Shown one piece after another: positions 1 through 8,552 of a stretch of DNA of 64,000 bases. This stretch comes from Shinella zoogloeoides (GTDB lineage: Bacteria > Pseudomonadota > Alphaproteobacteria > Rhizobiales > Rhizobiaceae). A program made the position numbers and the translations under genes. Numbering within the stretch: position 1 is the first letter of the stretch; every line of letters begins with the position of its first letter. The notes beneath the pieces are model-generated. The model was not told where the DNA came from, made no database searches, and worked only from the letters and a program-made list of their open reading frames with translations. The DNA is taken from the NCBI RefSeq assembly GCF_030733845.1, contig NZ_CP132311.1, forward strand, positions 1,057,501 to 1,121,500. The letters run 5' to 3'.

Positions 1-415
1 CAAGACGCTGCCGATCGGGCCGAACCAGGGCTTCTTCCTCGAAGTGCTGCTGCTCAGCGTGCCGGCGCTCGGCTACGTGATCTGGCTCGAAGCGTCGGGC
101 AAGGGCCATTTCGGCGATACGGGCTTGGCCGACGTGCTGTGGCTGCTGGCCTGCGGCATCGTCACGGCGGTCCCGCTGATGATCTACGCCAATGGCGCGA
201 AGCTACTGCGCCTCTCCACCATCGGCATCATGCAGTATATCGCGCCGACCATGATCTTCTTCATCGCCGTCTTCGCCTTCGGCGAACCCTTCGGCACGAC
301 GAAGCTCATCGCCTTCGCCTTCATCTGGGCAGCGCTTATCCTCTATTCCGGCTCGATGCTGCGCACGGCCCGCGCAAAGCGCGTAGCGGCGGCGGAACTC
401 CGGGCCGCAGAATAG
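1..415 (+). CDS. rarD: EamA/RarD-type transporter, C-terminal part (5' end outside window)
   Basis: The reading frame is open from the first bases of the window, so only about the last 137 residues are present. It is hydrophobic, with four or so membrane segments, and carries the phrase LPIGPNQGFFLEVL followed by GIVTAVPLMIYANGAK and MQYIAPTMIF, typical of RarD in the drug/metabolite transporter superfamily. RarD proteins are inner-membrane carriers of uncertain substrate, historically linked to chloramphenicol sensitivity. The C-terminus ends in a short basic and alanine-rich tail, normal for the family. It is followed by a bidirectional terminator and faces the LOG-family gene tail to tail. 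The family call is firm; the substrate is unknown. Confidence 0.85.
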   Translation, partial: KTLPIGPNQGFFLEVLLLSVPALGYVIWLEASGKGHFGDTGLADVLWLLACGIVTAVPLMIYANGAKLLRLSTIGIMQYIAPTMIFFIAVFAFGEPFGTTKLIAFAFIWAALILYSGSMLRTARAKRVAAAELRAAE

Positions 416-425
416 GCAAATGAAA

Positions 426-454
426 AAAGCCGGAGGGGAAAATCCTCCGGCTTT
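426..454. terminator. bidirectional terminator between rarD and LOG-family gene
   Basis: A perfect 11-bp inverted repeat (AAAGCCGGAGG / CCTCCGGCTTT) with a short purine-rich loop lies between two convergent genes. An A-run precedes the stem and a T-run ends it, so it can act as an intrinsic terminator in both directions. Confidence 0.85.
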
Positions 455-476
455 CGCAATCTCTTGAAAGTGCGCT

Positions 477-1097
477 TCAGAGCCGCGCGATGATCTCGGC
501 TTCGCCTTCGCGGTCGATCTGCCCCGCCCAATGGTCGAGCAGCGCCGCGACGATCTCCTCCGGCTCGTCGATGACGAGCGGCTGGACGAGATGGGCGGTG
601 TGGATGAAGCCTTCGTCGGCCATGTGGCGGATGAGCTTCAGCATCGGATCCCAGAAGCCGCCGATATTGGCGAAGACCATCGGCTTGCGGTGCCGGCCGA
701 GCTGCGCCCAGGTCATCACCTCGACGATCTCCTCCAGCGTGCCGATGCCGCCCGGCAGCGCGACGAAGGCGTCGGCGCGCTCGAACATCTTGTGTTTGCG
801 CTCGTGCATGTCGGGCGTGATGATCAACTCGCTGAGCTGGCCGAGCGAATGACGCGTGGCCTCCATATCCACGAGGAATTGCGGTATGATACCGGTGACG
901 CGGCCGCCATGCGAGAGCACGCCGCTGGCGACCGCGCCCATGATGCCCTTCGTGCCGCCGCCATAGACGAGGCGCAGGTGGTTCTCGGCCATCGCCTTGC
1001 CGAGCTGCCGCCCGGCGTTGATATAGGCGGACTCGCGGCCCGGCTGGGAGCCGCAGTAAACGCAGACGGATCGAATCGGCAGGGTTTGTTCGCTCAT
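477..1097 (-). CDS. LOG family protein (cytokinin riboside 5'-monophosphate phosphoribohydrolase type)
   Basis: The 206-residue protein is a Rossmann-fold member of the TIGR00730/LOG family. It shows GGGTKG at about 46-51, the ER-K pair near 99-101 and the signature PGGIGTLEE at about 115-123. Family members hydrolyse nucleoside 5'-monophosphates to free base and ribose 5-phosphate; in plants and some bacteria this releases active cytokinins, and many are annotated as lysine decarboxylase by mistake. The frame is open for a further 33 codons upstream, but that part is not family-like and the ATG at 1097 gives the standard N-terminus MSEQTLPIRSVCVYCGS. Substrate in this organism is inferred only. 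Confidence 0.9.
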   Translation of the reverse strand: MSEQTLPIRSVCVYCGSQPGRESAYINAGRQLGKAMAENHLRLVYGGGTKGIMGAVASGVLSHGGRVTGIIPQFLVDMEATRHSLGQLSELIITPDMHERKHKMFERADAFVALPGGIGTLEEIVEVMTWAQLGRHRKPMVFANIGGFWDPMLKLIRHMADEGFIHTAHLVQPLVIDEPEEIVAALLDHWAGQIDREGEAEIIARL

Positions 1098-1257
1098 GGG
1101 GGGATTCAGACACCCGGCCGGGAGCCCGTCAAGGATAATGACGGAAAAACCTGGGCCACACGGCCCGGAACGTCCCCGCAACCTTGTGCTGGACACGGGG
1201 AATCGATAGCAGTTTGCTTAGGGGACTCCCCGGGAAACCGGGACAGAGAGAGAGTTG

Positions 1258-3450
1258 ATGATGAAGAACAAGACCGGCCTGGTGGCTCTGATCGTGCTGG
1301 CGGCGGCAACGTTGCTCATGGTTTTCTTTGTGCTGCCCAACATGAACAAGGACAAGCCGGCGGAAACACCCGTAGCGACGCTCGTCGAAAAGCCGGCCGA
1401 GGGCGGCAAGACCGCCAAGGCGGATGGCCAGGAGGCAAGCGCCACCAGCGAAGAGGCGGCTGGCGAGAAGCCAGCGGGCGGTGAAGAAGCCGCCGGAACC
1501 GCAACCCAGGAAATTGCCAAGGCGGATCCGGCTCCGGCCGATGCCGCCGCCGGCTGGGTCACGCCCGCCTTCGATCTCCTGCGTGTCGAGCCGGACGGCT
1601 CCACCGTGATCGCCGGGCGCGGCCAGCCGAACACCAAGCTCGAAATCATGAACGGCGACACCGTCGTCGCCACGGCCGATATCGGTCCGGCGGGCGATTT
1701 CGCGGCTGTCTTCGAGCAGCCGCTGGCGGCCGGCGACTATCAGCTGACGCTCAGCACCAAGGATGACAAGGGCGTCTCCAAGACATCGGAAGAGGTCGCG
1801 ACCGTGTCCGTGCCGAAGAACGGCGATGGCGAACTGCTCGCCATGGTGTCCAAGCCGGGCGAGGCGAGCCGCCTGATCACGGTGCCGGATGCGGCCGAGA
1901 AGGCGCAGAAGACCGTCGATCAGGCTGCCGGCGACACGGCTGCTACGACGGCGACCAGCACGGAGACCGCGTCGGCCGATAGCACGCCGACCGCTGGCGA
2001 CACCGCAGGCGCGACCGCGACCGGTACGGCCGCCAAGGCCGAGGTTCGCGTTTCCGCGATCGAGCTGGAAGGCGAGCGCATGTTCATCGCCGGTACGGCC
2101 AAGCCCGGCGCTCTGGTGCGCATCTATGCCGACGACAAGCTCGTCGGCGAGGCGAAGGCGGACGAACAGGGCCGCTACGTGGCTGATGGCACGATCGATC
2201 TTTCGGTCGGCCGCCATACGGTCCGCGCCGACGTGATGAGCCCCGACGGCGGCAAGGTCGATTTCCGCGCCTCCGTTCCGTTCGACCGGCCGGAGGGCGA
2301 GCAGGTCGCCGTGGTGGCGCAGGACAGCGCGACCGGCGATGCCGGCCCGGCGCTCGGCCTCATCGGCGGCGGCACCTTCGACAAGCTGCGCACGGAAGCC
2401 GACAAGGCGGTGGCGCTCCTCAAGGGGCTCTATGCGAACGGCCGCCTGCCGAGTGCAGAAGAGCTTGCCGCCGCGCGCTCGGCGACGGAGATCGCGCTGA
2501 AGTCGCTGGCCGAGTTCCGGCCCGGTGCGGAAGAGGGGCAAGCTGCCCGCGACATGGCCGCCAAGGCCTCCGCCGCGGCGGCTGCCGCGCTCGCGCGTAT
2601 CCAGTCGCTGCCGGCCGATGCCGCCGCCGTCGGCGATGCGCTCGGTTCGATCGAGACGGCCGTTGCCGACGCGCTGTCGCCGGCCATCGAAAAGGCACAG
2701 GCTGCCGCAAGCGACGTCACCGCTGCGGCGGATACCTCCATCGAATCGCTCGCCGCGCAGGCGACGGCGCTCCAGCAGCAGTTCGCGACGCTGTTCTCCG
2801 ACGGCCGCAATGCGACCGCCGCGGAAATCCAGACCGCCCGCACGGCGCTGGAAGGCGCGCTCAAGGCCATCACCGGCTTTGCCCCGCCGTCCGGTGCGGC
2901 GGCCGACGTCACCGCGGCCATCGAGAAGCTGAAGGGCTGGGCTTCGACCGCGCTCGACCGCCTCGCAGCCGTTCCGGCAGGCGCCGGCAAGGAGGCCTAC
3001 CAGCAGGCGCTCGTGGCGCTCGAGGGCATGCCGTCTCTGGTCGCCGCCGCTAATGCCGTGGCGAGCGCTACCGAAGGCGCGGCTTCCGCAACGGCAGGGT
3101 CGGCGACGTCCGAAACTGCCACGGCGGAAAGCGGCACGGCCACCGGCGGCCAGAATCCCGCCTCGGGCAGTGAGCAGGCGGTGGCCGAGGAGCCGGAAAC
3201 GGTGGAACAGGCGCCGCTCAAGGAAAGCAAGACCTCGGTCATCATCCGCCGTGGCGATACGCTCTGGCAGATTTCTCGCCGCATCTACGGCAAGGGCGTG
3301 CGCTACACGACCATCTATCTCGCCAACGAGGACCAGATATCGAACCCCGACCGCATCATTCCCGGCCAGGTCTTCGGCGTGCCGGACAAGGCTGCCGAGA
3401 GCGATGTCGATGCGGAAAAGATGCACCGCAAGCATATGCGGGAAAATTGA
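1258..3450 (+). CDS. membrane-anchored protein with two Ig-like modules and a C-terminal LysM domain
   Basis: This 730-residue protein begins with a hydrophobic anchor at about 8-30, then an Ala/Glu/Lys-rich linker. Two related beta-sandwich-like segments follow (about 105-187 and 260-342), each with the pattern of bacterial Ig-like modules (VIAGRGQPNTKLEI; MFIAGTAKPGALVRIY). A long Ala-rich, probably helical region spans about 370-650, and a LysM peptidoglycan-binding domain closes the protein at about 659-711 (VIIRRGDTLWQISRRIYG ... PDRIIPGQVF). Similar LysM proteins are common in Rhizobiales and probably sit at the cell wall. Two ATGs in tandem plus a TTG compete for the start; the GGACAGAGAGAG stretch suits the first ATG. 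The exact role is unknown. Confidence 0.8.
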   Translation: MMKNKTGLVALIVLAAATLLMVFFVLPNMNKDKPAETPVATLVEKPAEGGKTAKADGQEASATSEEAAGEKPAGGEEAAGTATQEIAKADPAPADAAAGWVTPAFDLLRVEPDGSTVIAGRGQPNTKLEIMNGDTVVATADIGPAGDFAAVFEQPLAAGDYQLTLSTKDDKGVSKTSEEVATVSVPKNGDGELLAMVSKPGEASRLITVPDAAEKAQKTVDQAAGDTAATTATSTETASADSTPTAGDTAGATATGTAAKAEVRVSAIELEGERMFIAGTAKPGALVRIYADDKLVGEAKADEQGRYVADGTIDLSVGRHTVRADVMSPDGGKVDFRASVPFDRPEGEQVAVVAQDSATGDAGPALGLIGGGTFDKLRTEADKAVALLKGLYANGRLPSAEELAAARSATEIALKSLAEFRPGAEEGQAARDMAAKASAAAAAALARIQSLPADAAAVGDALGSIETAVADALSPAIEKAQAAASDVTAAADTSIESLAAQATALQQQFATLFSDGRNATAAEIQTARTALEGALKAITGFAPPSGAAADVTAAIEKLKGWASTALDRLAAVPAGAGKEAYQQALVALEGMPSLVAAANAVASATEGAASATAGSATSETATAESGTATGGQNPASGSEQAVAEEPETVEQAPLKESKTSVIIRRGDTLWQISRRIYGKGVRYTTIYLANEDQISNPDRIIPGQVFGVPDKAAESDVDAEKMHRKHMREN

Positions 3451-3465
3451 TCGCTGTTATTTCCC

Positions 3466-3537
3466 GCCGGCCGTTGCGAAACGGCCGGCAAGGTCCTATC
3501 TCCGCGATGCGGCGCCCCCCACCGGGCGCCGCATTTT
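3466..3537 (+). terminator. double hairpin terminator after the LysM gene
   Basis: Two hairpins follow the stop codon: a 10-bp stem GCCGGCCGTT/AACGGCCGGC (3466-3489) and an 11-bp stem ATGCGGCGCCC/GGGCGCCGCAT (3507-3534) that ends in TTTT. The second has the form of an intrinsic terminator. Confidence 0.8.
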
Positions 3538-3640
3538 CATTCAGGCGTCCTGAAGCAGTTCCAGCAAAAGTATGCGGCGGTTCCGGCCGCATCGCGTGAA
3601 ATCCAGACATGAGGCCGGCGGCGGTCCGGCGGAGGCCAGC

Positions 3641-5536
3641 GTGGCAACGACGACGAAGAAGACGGTTTCGGCCGATGACAGCAATCTCCTCCACACGCTG
3701 GTGAACCTGTGGCCCTATATGTGGCCGAGCGACCGGCCGGACCTGAAGATGCGGGTCGTCTGGGCGACGGTCTTCCTGCTCGCCTCCAAGATCGTGCTGC
3801 TGCTCGTGCCCTATTTCTTCAAATGGGCGACCGATGCGCTGAACGACAAGCCGGACGCCGTCAGCCTGCTGCCGACGTTCCTCCTCGGCGCCGTCATGCT
3901 GGTGCTTGCCTATAACGGCGCGCGCATCCTGCAGGCCGGGCTCAACCAGCTTCGCGACGCGCTTTTCGCCAGCGTCGGGCAATATGCCGTGCGCCAGCTT
4001 GCCTACCGTACCTTCGTGCACCTGCACCGCCTGTCGCTGCGTTTCCATCTGGAGCGGCGCACCGGCGGCCTCTCGCGCGTCATCGAGCGCGGCACCAAGG
4101 GCATCGAGACGATCGTGCGCTTCACGATCCTCAACAGCGTGCCGACCTTCATCGAGTTCCTGCTGACCGCCGCCGTCTTCTGGCAGGGCTACGGACTGCA
4201 ATATCTCGCCGTCACCGCCGTCACCGTCTGGCTCTACATCTGGTTCACGGTGCGGGCGAGCGACTGGCGCATCTCCATCCGCCGGTCGATGAACGACAGC
4301 GACACCGAGGCCAACACCAAGGCGATCGATTCGCTTCTGAATTTCGAGACGGTCAAATATTTCGGCAACGAGGAGATGGAGGCCCGCCGCTTCGACCAGT
4401 CCATGGAGCGCTACGAGAAGTCGGCGACCCAGGTCTGGACCTCGCTCGGCTGGCTGAACTTCGGCCAGGCGCTGATCTTCGGCGTCGGCATGGCGATCAT
4501 GATGGCCATGTCCGCGCTTGCCGTGCAGCGCGGCGAGCAGACGGTCGGCGATTTCGTTTTCATCAACGCGATGCTGATCCAACTCGCCATCCCGCTCAAC
4601 TTCATCGGCTTCGTCTACCGCGAAATCCGCCAGGGCCTGACGGACATCGAACAGATGTTCGATCTGCTTGAGGTGGAGCAGGAGGTGCAGGACAAGCCGG
4701 GCGCGGCGGCGCTTGCCGTTTCAGACGGCGCGATCTCCTTCAAGGATGTGCATTTCGCCTACGATCCAGCGCGGCCGATCCTCAAGGGCATTTCCTTCGA
4801 TGTGCCGGCCGGCAAGACCGTCGCCGTCGTCGGGCCCTCGGGCGCGGGCAAATCGACGCTCTCGCGGCTGCTCTATCGCTTCTATGACGTGCAGCAGGGC
4901 ACGATCACCATCGACGGGCAGGATGTGCGGGACGTCACGCAGAAGAGCCTGCGGTCGGTGATCGGCATGGTGCCGCAGGATACGGTGCTGTTCAACGACA
5001 CGATCGCCTACAACATCCGCTACGGCCGCCCCGGCGCGAGCGACGAGGAGGTGACCGCCGCCGCCGAGGCCGCCCAGATCGGTCCGTTCATCCGCCATCT
5101 GCCCGAAGGGTTCAAGGCGATGGTGGGCGAGCGCGGCCTCAAACTCTCCGGCGGCGAGAAGCAGCGCGTCGCCATCGCCCGCACCATCCTCAAGAGCCCG
5201 CCGATCCTTATCCTCGACGAGGCGACGTCGGCGCTCGACACCCGCACGGAGCAGGAAATCCAGGCGGCGCTCGACGTGGTCTCGAAGAACCGCACGACCC
5301 TCGTCATCGCCCACCGCCTCTCCACCGTCATTTCGGCCGACGAGATCATCGTGCTGAAAGATGGCGTGATCGCCGAGCGCGGCACGCATGGCGAGCTGAT
5401 GCAGCGCGAGGACGGCCTCTACGCCTCCATGTGGAGCCGCCAGCGCGAAGCCGTGCAGGCCGAGGAGCGGCTGAAGCAGGTGCGCGAGAGCGACGATCTC
5501 GGCATCGTCATGCGCGGCGCGCCGGCGGGAGAGTGA
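3641..5536 (+). CDS. Atm1/HMT1-type ABC exporter (fused permease and ATPase)
   Basis: A 631-residue half transporter: a six-helix ABC membrane domain (about 40-330) is fused to an ATPase. Walker A ([12 protein letters not shown]) lies near residue 397, the signature LSGGEKQRVAIAR near 502, Walker B plus D-loop LILDEATSALD near 522 and the switch histidine in IAHRLSTV. RTGGLSRVIERGTKGIE and NSLLNFETVKYFGNE-like wording (here DSLLNFETVKYFGNEE) are hallmarks of the Atm1/ABCB7/HMT1 group, which exports glutathione-linked metal or Fe-S related compounds. The frame is open from an ATG at 3572, but GTG at 3641 has GGAGG at ideal spacing and removes a non-conserved N-terminus. It functions as a homodimer in the inner membrane; the cargo is inferred from family. 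Confidence 0.88.
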   Translation: MATTTKKTVSADDSNLLHTLVNLWPYMWPSDRPDLKMRVVWATVFLLASKIVLLLVPYFFKWATDALNDKPDAVSLLPTFLLGAVMLVLAYNGARILQAGLNQLRDALFASVGQYAVRQLAYRTFVHLHRLSLRFHLERRTGGLSRVIERGTKGIETIVRFTILNSVPTFIEFLLTAAVFWQGYGLQYLAVTAVTVWLYIWFTVRASDWRISIRRSMNDSDTEANTKAIDSLLNFETVKYFGNEEMEARRFDQSMERYEKSATQVWTSLGWLNFGQALIFGVGMAIMMAMSALAVQRGEQTVGDFVFINAMLIQLAIPLNFIGFVYREIRQGLTDIEQMFDLLEVEQEVQDKPGAAALAVSDGAISFKDVHFAYDPARPILKGISFDVPAGKTVAVVGPSGAGKSTLSRLLYRFYDVQQGTITIDGQDVRDVTQKSLRSVIGMVPQDTVLFNDTIAYNIRYGRPGASDEEVTAAAEAAQIGPFIRHLPEGFKAMVGERGLKLSGGEKQRVAIARTILKSPPILILDEATSALDTRTEQEIQAALDVVSKNRTTLVIAHRLSTVISADEIIVLKDGVIAERGTHGELMQREDGLYASMWSRQREAVQAEERLKQVRESDDLGIVMRGAPAGE

Positions 5537-5947
5537 TCAGTCGCTGGGGCCAGCAAAGAGGATCAGGTTGCCGTCCGGATCGACCACGATGAAGTTTAGC
5601 GCGCCCCAGGGCTGCGTCTTCAGCGTCAGGTGGAAGGACACGCCCACTGCCCGGTAGTCTCGAAAGAGCCGCTCGATGGCGGCTGCGCTGCCGAGCGTGA
5701 TCGAGGCCGACAGCAGTTCTTCGCGCGCCCGGATATCCCCGACGAAGAGAGGCTCGCCGACGCGCCGCAGGCAGAGCCGCGCGCTGTCCCGTTCGACGAC
5801 GCCGTAGAAGGGCGGGTCTCCATAGGTGAAATCGGCCGTGAAGCCGAGTTTTTCGGTGAAGAAGGCGAGGGACACGGCAAAGTCGGCCACATAGAGGACC
5901 GGCTCCGCGCCGGTGAGGATGGGCTGCTTTTCCGTTTCTTCGCTCAT
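5537..5947 (-). CDS. VOC (glyoxalase/bleomycin-resistance) superfamily protein
   Basis: The 136-residue protein has the paired beta-alpha-beta-beta-beta layout of the vicinal oxygen chelate fold: [20 protein letters not shown] near the start and [17 protein letters not shown] at the end. The C-terminal Asp-Pro-Asp-Gly-Asn motif is typical of the bleomycin-resistance/glyoxalase-like branch. Its 3' end abuts the ABC exporter gene, on the opposite strand. Function is not predictable; members bind or modify small molecules, sometimes conferring antibiotic sequestration. Confidence 0.85.
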   Translation of the reverse strand: MSEETEKQPILTGAEPVLYVADFAVSLAFFTEKLGFTADFTYGDPPFYGVVERDSARLCLRRVGEPLFVGDIRAREELLSASITLGSAAAIERLFRDYRAVGVSFHLTLKTQPWGALNFIVVDPDGNLILFAGPSD

Positions 5948-6009
5948 CGCCGTTTCCCTCCGGCAGTGCGATGAATGTCCGCTCCTGATTGCCCGATTGT
6001 CAATGGCAC

Positions 6010-6164
6010 ACCCCCCTTTGCCCTGCCGGGCATCTCCCCCTCAAGGGGGGAGATCGGCAGGAGGCAGGCACCTTGCTCAAAGCGCGACGCCAGCGATGGG
6101 CGGGACAGTGCTCCATCCAATCTCCCCCCTTGAGGGGGAGATGGCCGGCAGGCCAGAGGGGGGT
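6010..6164. repeat. RIME-like palindromic intergenic repeat, copy 1
   Basis: A 155-bp element whose ends are about 35-bp imperfect inverted repeats (ACCCCCCTTTGCCC... and ...GGCCAGAGGGGGGT). Each arm carries its own small hairpin CTCCCCC-TCAA-GGGGGGAG. A second copy of exactly the same length and orientation sits at 33986-34140. The structure and location between genes match rhizobial intergenic mosaic elements; the exact family name is inferred. The rest of the 349-bp gap (5948-6296) between the VOC gene and psd shows only the promoter side of psd. Confidence 0.8.
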
Positions 6165-6296
6165 ATCCATCCGCTCACCTATCAAAAACCCATGCCAGCC
6201 GCGCGTCCGTTCTGGGGGCTATTCGCCGTGCTGCATTGCTCCCACCGCCATTTCACGCTAGGTCGATGGCGTGAAATCATCAGGAGATGTCGGAAG

Positions 6297-6995
6297 ATGA
6301 GTTTGGTCGATACGATACGCAGCACCCTGGTGCCGATCCATCGGGAGGGCTGGAAGTTCGTGGCCGTCTTCTTCGTCGTGTCGCTGCTCCTCGGTCTCCT
6401 CTGGGAACCCTTGATGTGGATCGGCTTCGTGCTCACGGCCTGGTGCGCCTATTTCTTCCGCGATCCCGAGCGCCTGACGCCGCAGGACGACGACCTCGTC
6501 ATCAGCCCGGCAGACGGCCGCGTCTCGGCCATCGCCATGGTGACACCGCCGGCCGAGCTGGAGCTTGGCGACCAGCCGATGCTGCGCATCTCGGTCTTCA
6601 TGAACGTCTTCAATTGCCATGTGAACCGCGCGCCCATGCGCGGCCGCGTTTCGCGCGTCGCCTACCGCGCGGGGAAATTCCTCAATGCGGACCTCGACAA
6701 GGCGAGCCAGGAGAACGAGCGCAACGGCCTCGTCATCGAGAGCGCGCACGGCCCGATCGGCGTCGTGCAGATCGCCGGCCTCGTCGCCCGCCGCATCCTG
6801 TGCTGGACCTCGATGAACGACAATCTGGAGGCGGGCGAGCGCTTCGGCCTCATCCGCTTCGGCTCGCGCCTCGACGTTTTCCTGCCGGAAGGCGTGCAAC
6901 CCCGCGTCAGCCTCGGCCAGACGGCGATCGCCGGCGAAACGGTGCTGGCGGAATTCGGTTCGGCCAAGGGCCCGGTCATCAGCCGTCGCGGCTAG
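6297..6995 (+). CDS. psd: phosphatidylserine decarboxylase (short, archaetidylserine-decarboxylase-like type)
   Basis: The 232-residue proenzyme converts phosphatidylserine to phosphatidylethanolamine in the inner membrane. Two hydrophobic segments near the N-terminus (about 20-55) anchor it. Conserved features are [16 protein letters not shown] (about 69-76), [11 protein letters not shown] (about 101-111) and the self-cleavage site FGSR at about 188-191, where Ser190 should become the pyruvoyl group. The long upstream open frame runs through the repeat and is not coding; ATG 6297 follows AGGAG at 10 nt and gives the family length. It is followed by pssA, which makes its substrate. Confidence 0.93.
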   Translation: MSLVDTIRSTLVPIHREGWKFVAVFFVVSLLLGLLWEPLMWIGFVLTAWCAYFFRDPERLTPQDDDLVISPADGRVSAIAMVTPPAELELGDQPMLRISVFMNVFNCHVNRAPMRGRVSRVAYRAGKFLNADLDKASQENERNGLVIESAHGPIGVVQIAGLVARRILCWTSMNDNLEAGERFGLIRFGSRLDVFLPEGVQPRVSLGQTAIAGETVLAEFGSAKGPVISRRG

Positions 6996-7005
6996 GACGA
7001 GGGAT

Positions 7006-7087
7006 TAGGAACTAGGCAGTAGGAACTAGGCAGTAGCCAATAGGGTTGTTGAACATTCAACTGCCTAACGCCTTCTGCCTACTGCCT
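7006..7087. repeat. tandem 14-bp repeat and nested dyads in the psd-pssA spacer
   Basis: TAGGAACTAGGCAG occurs twice in perfect tandem (7006-7019 and 7020-7033). AGGCAGTAGG at 7014-7023 is perfectly complementary to CCTACTGCCT at 7078-7087, and between them lies the dyad GTTGAA-CA-TTCAAC (7048-7061). The RNA could fold into one arm enclosing a smaller hairpin between the two operon genes. Confidence 0.7.
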
Positions 7088-7110
7088 CAATAACAACGAA
7101 GCGAAAAGAG

Positions 7111-7962
7111 ATGGACACTCCGTTTCCACCCTATGAGCCGAATGGCCCGAACGACGAGGCGCGCGGTCCGCGCCTGCGGGAAATTCCGCTGCGTATCATC
7201 ATCCCGAATGTCATCACGGTTCTGGCCATCTGCGCCGGCCTCACCGGCATACGGCTCGCCTTCGAGAACCGCTACGAGCTTGCCGTCGGCATGGTGCTGC
7301 TCGCCGCCTTCCTCGACGGTATCGACGGGCGCGTCGCGCGCCTCCTGAAGGCGACGTCGAAATTCGGCGGGCAGATGGATTCGCTTGCCGATATCGTCAA
7401 TTTCGGCGTTGCGCCGGGACTCGTCCTCTATGTCTTCATCCTCGATCAGGCCCGCTCCTTCGGCTGGATCGCGGCGCTGATCTACGCGATTGCCGCGGGC
7501 CTGCGCCTCGCGCGCTTCAACGTGATGGCCGAGCGCGAGACCAAGGCGAAGTGGCAGACGGAATATTTCGTCGGCGTGCCGGCCCCGGCAGGCGCCATGC
7601 TGGTGCTGCTGCCGGTCTATCTCGGCTTTCTCGGCATCCCGCCGAGCCCGCTTTTCGCCTATCTTGCCTCCGGCTACACGATGCTGATCGGCTTCCTTTT
7701 GGTCAGCCGCCTGCCGGTCTGGTCGGGCAAGTCGGAAGGCAGCCGCATCCGCCGCGATCTCGTGCTGCCGGCAATCCTGCTCGTCGTGATCTATGTCGCG
7801 ACATTGATGAGCTTCACCTGGGAGACCATGGTGGTGACGGTCGTCGGCTATCTCGCGACCCTGCCGTTCGGCGCGCGCTCCTGGCAGCGCAAATACGGCG
7901 GCTGGAGCGCACCGACGACACACGGCGCCAGCGAATTCCCCGAGGAACACGACGGCCCCTGA
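7111..7962 (+). CDS. pssA: CDP-diacylglycerol-serine O-phosphatidyltransferase (phosphatidylserine synthase)
   Basis: The 283-residue membrane protein makes phosphatidylserine from CDP-diacylglycerol and serine. It contains the full CDP-alcohol phosphatidyltransferase motif D-G-x2-A-R-x8-G-x3-D-x3-D, here D72-G73 through D94 (DGRVARLLKATSKFGGQMDS). About eight hydrophobic segments follow or surround it, with FNVMAERETK and QTEYFVGVPAPAGA matching the bacterial type II PssA family. It lies 115 bp after psd on the same strand, the standard rhizobial psd-pssA pair, so the two steps to phosphatidylethanolamine are co-encoded. Confidence 0.93.
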   Translation: MDTPFPPYEPNGPNDEARGPRLREIPLRIIIPNVITVLAICAGLTGIRLAFENRYELAVGMVLLAAFLDGIDGRVARLLKATSKFGGQMDSLADIVNFGVAPGLVLYVFILDQARSFGWIAALIYAIAAGLRLARFNVMAERETKAKWQTEYFVGVPAPAGAMLVLLPVYLGFLGIPPSPLFAYLASGYTMLIGFLLVSRLPVWSGKSEGSRIRRDLVLPAILLVVIYVATLMSFTWETMVVTVVGYLATLPFGARSWQRKYGGWSAPTTHGASEFPEEHDGP

Positions 7963-7995
7963 TCCCGGGCCATCACATCCGCGTGAGCTTTGTCG

Positions 7996-8034
7996 AAGCC
8001 CTGTCCACCATCCGTGGGCAGGGCTTGATTTTTT
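7996..8034 (+). terminator. intrinsic terminator after pssA
   Basis: The stem AAGCCCTG-T-CCAC / GTGG-G-CAGGGCTT (one wobble pair) is followed by TTGATTTTTT, a classic rho-independent terminator. Confidence 0.88.
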
Positions 8035-8050
8035 GTTGCAGGTCGACTAA

Positions 8051-8095
8051 CTAGCGAGCGAATAGATAGCAAGCTAATTATTTTTGGACTAGCGA
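8051..8095. promoter_or_regulatory. candidate MarR operator region (CTAGCGA direct repeats)
   Basis: CTAGCGA occurs at 8051-8057 and 8089-8095, and the near-palindrome TAGC-AA-GCTA at 8067-8076. The stretch is AT-rich compared with its surroundings and sits immediately before the marR start, where an autoregulator would bind. No good Shine-Dalgarno sequence precedes the ATG, so the repeat may overlap transcription and translation start. Confidence 0.45.
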
Positions 8096-8096
8096 C

Positions 8097-8552
8097 ATGA
8101 ATATTACAGATCCGCGCGAGCGCCTTCTCGACGATCTCTCCCGCGTACAGCGCAAGATGCGCGCCCTTTTCGATGCCCGCGTGAAGGAGAGGGGCCTGAC
8201 GCTGCCGCGTGCCCGCGCGCTGCTGATCCTCGGCCGCGGCGCACAGCTCAACCAGCGTGAACTGGCCGACGAACTCGACATCGAGACGCCGACGCTCGTG
8301 CGCCTGCTGGACGGCATGGAGAAGCAGGGCTTCATCGAGCGCCAGTCGGTGGAGGGCGATCGCCGCGCCAAGCAGATCGTCATGACGGCCTATGGCGCGA
8401 CGGTGGCCGAAGAGGTGCTGGATCTTGCAAAATCCCTGCGCGCCGACGTGCTGAAAAGCATTTCAGCCGGCGACATGACGACGACTGTCAAGGTGTTCGC
8501 CGCCATGTCGGAGAACATCGCCAAGAGCTGTCGGGAGAGCGTGGAGGCATGA
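8097..8552 (+). CDS. MarR family transcriptional regulator
   Basis: A 151-residue winged-helix regulator. The recognition region reads LNQRELADELDIETPTLVRLLDGMEKQGFIERQ, followed by the wing SVEGDRRAKQIVMT, both standard for MarR/SlyA proteins. Its stop overlaps the start of the MFS gene (ATGA), so the two are translationally coupled. In the same arrangement elsewhere (emrR-emrAB) the regulator represses the pump operon until a toxic ligand binds. Control of the downstream pump and of itself is inferred from this layout. Confidence 0.92.
   Translation: MNITDPRERLLDDLSRVQRKMRALFDARVKERGLTLPRARALLILGRGAQLNQRELADELDIETPTLVRLLDGMEKQGFIERQSVEGDRRAKQIVMTAYGATVAEEVLDLAKSLRADVLKSISAGDMTTTVKVFAAMSENIAKSCRESVEA

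Noticed and set aside
1129..3435. 768-codon open frame antisense to the LysM gene
   Set aside because: High-GC shadow: arginine/glycine-rich, no known motifs, no ribosome site, while the plus frame has anchor, Ig and LysM domains.
5913..6995. psd starting at 5913
   Set aside because: The extension runs through the RIME-like repeat and would place 128 unrelated residues before the membrane segment.
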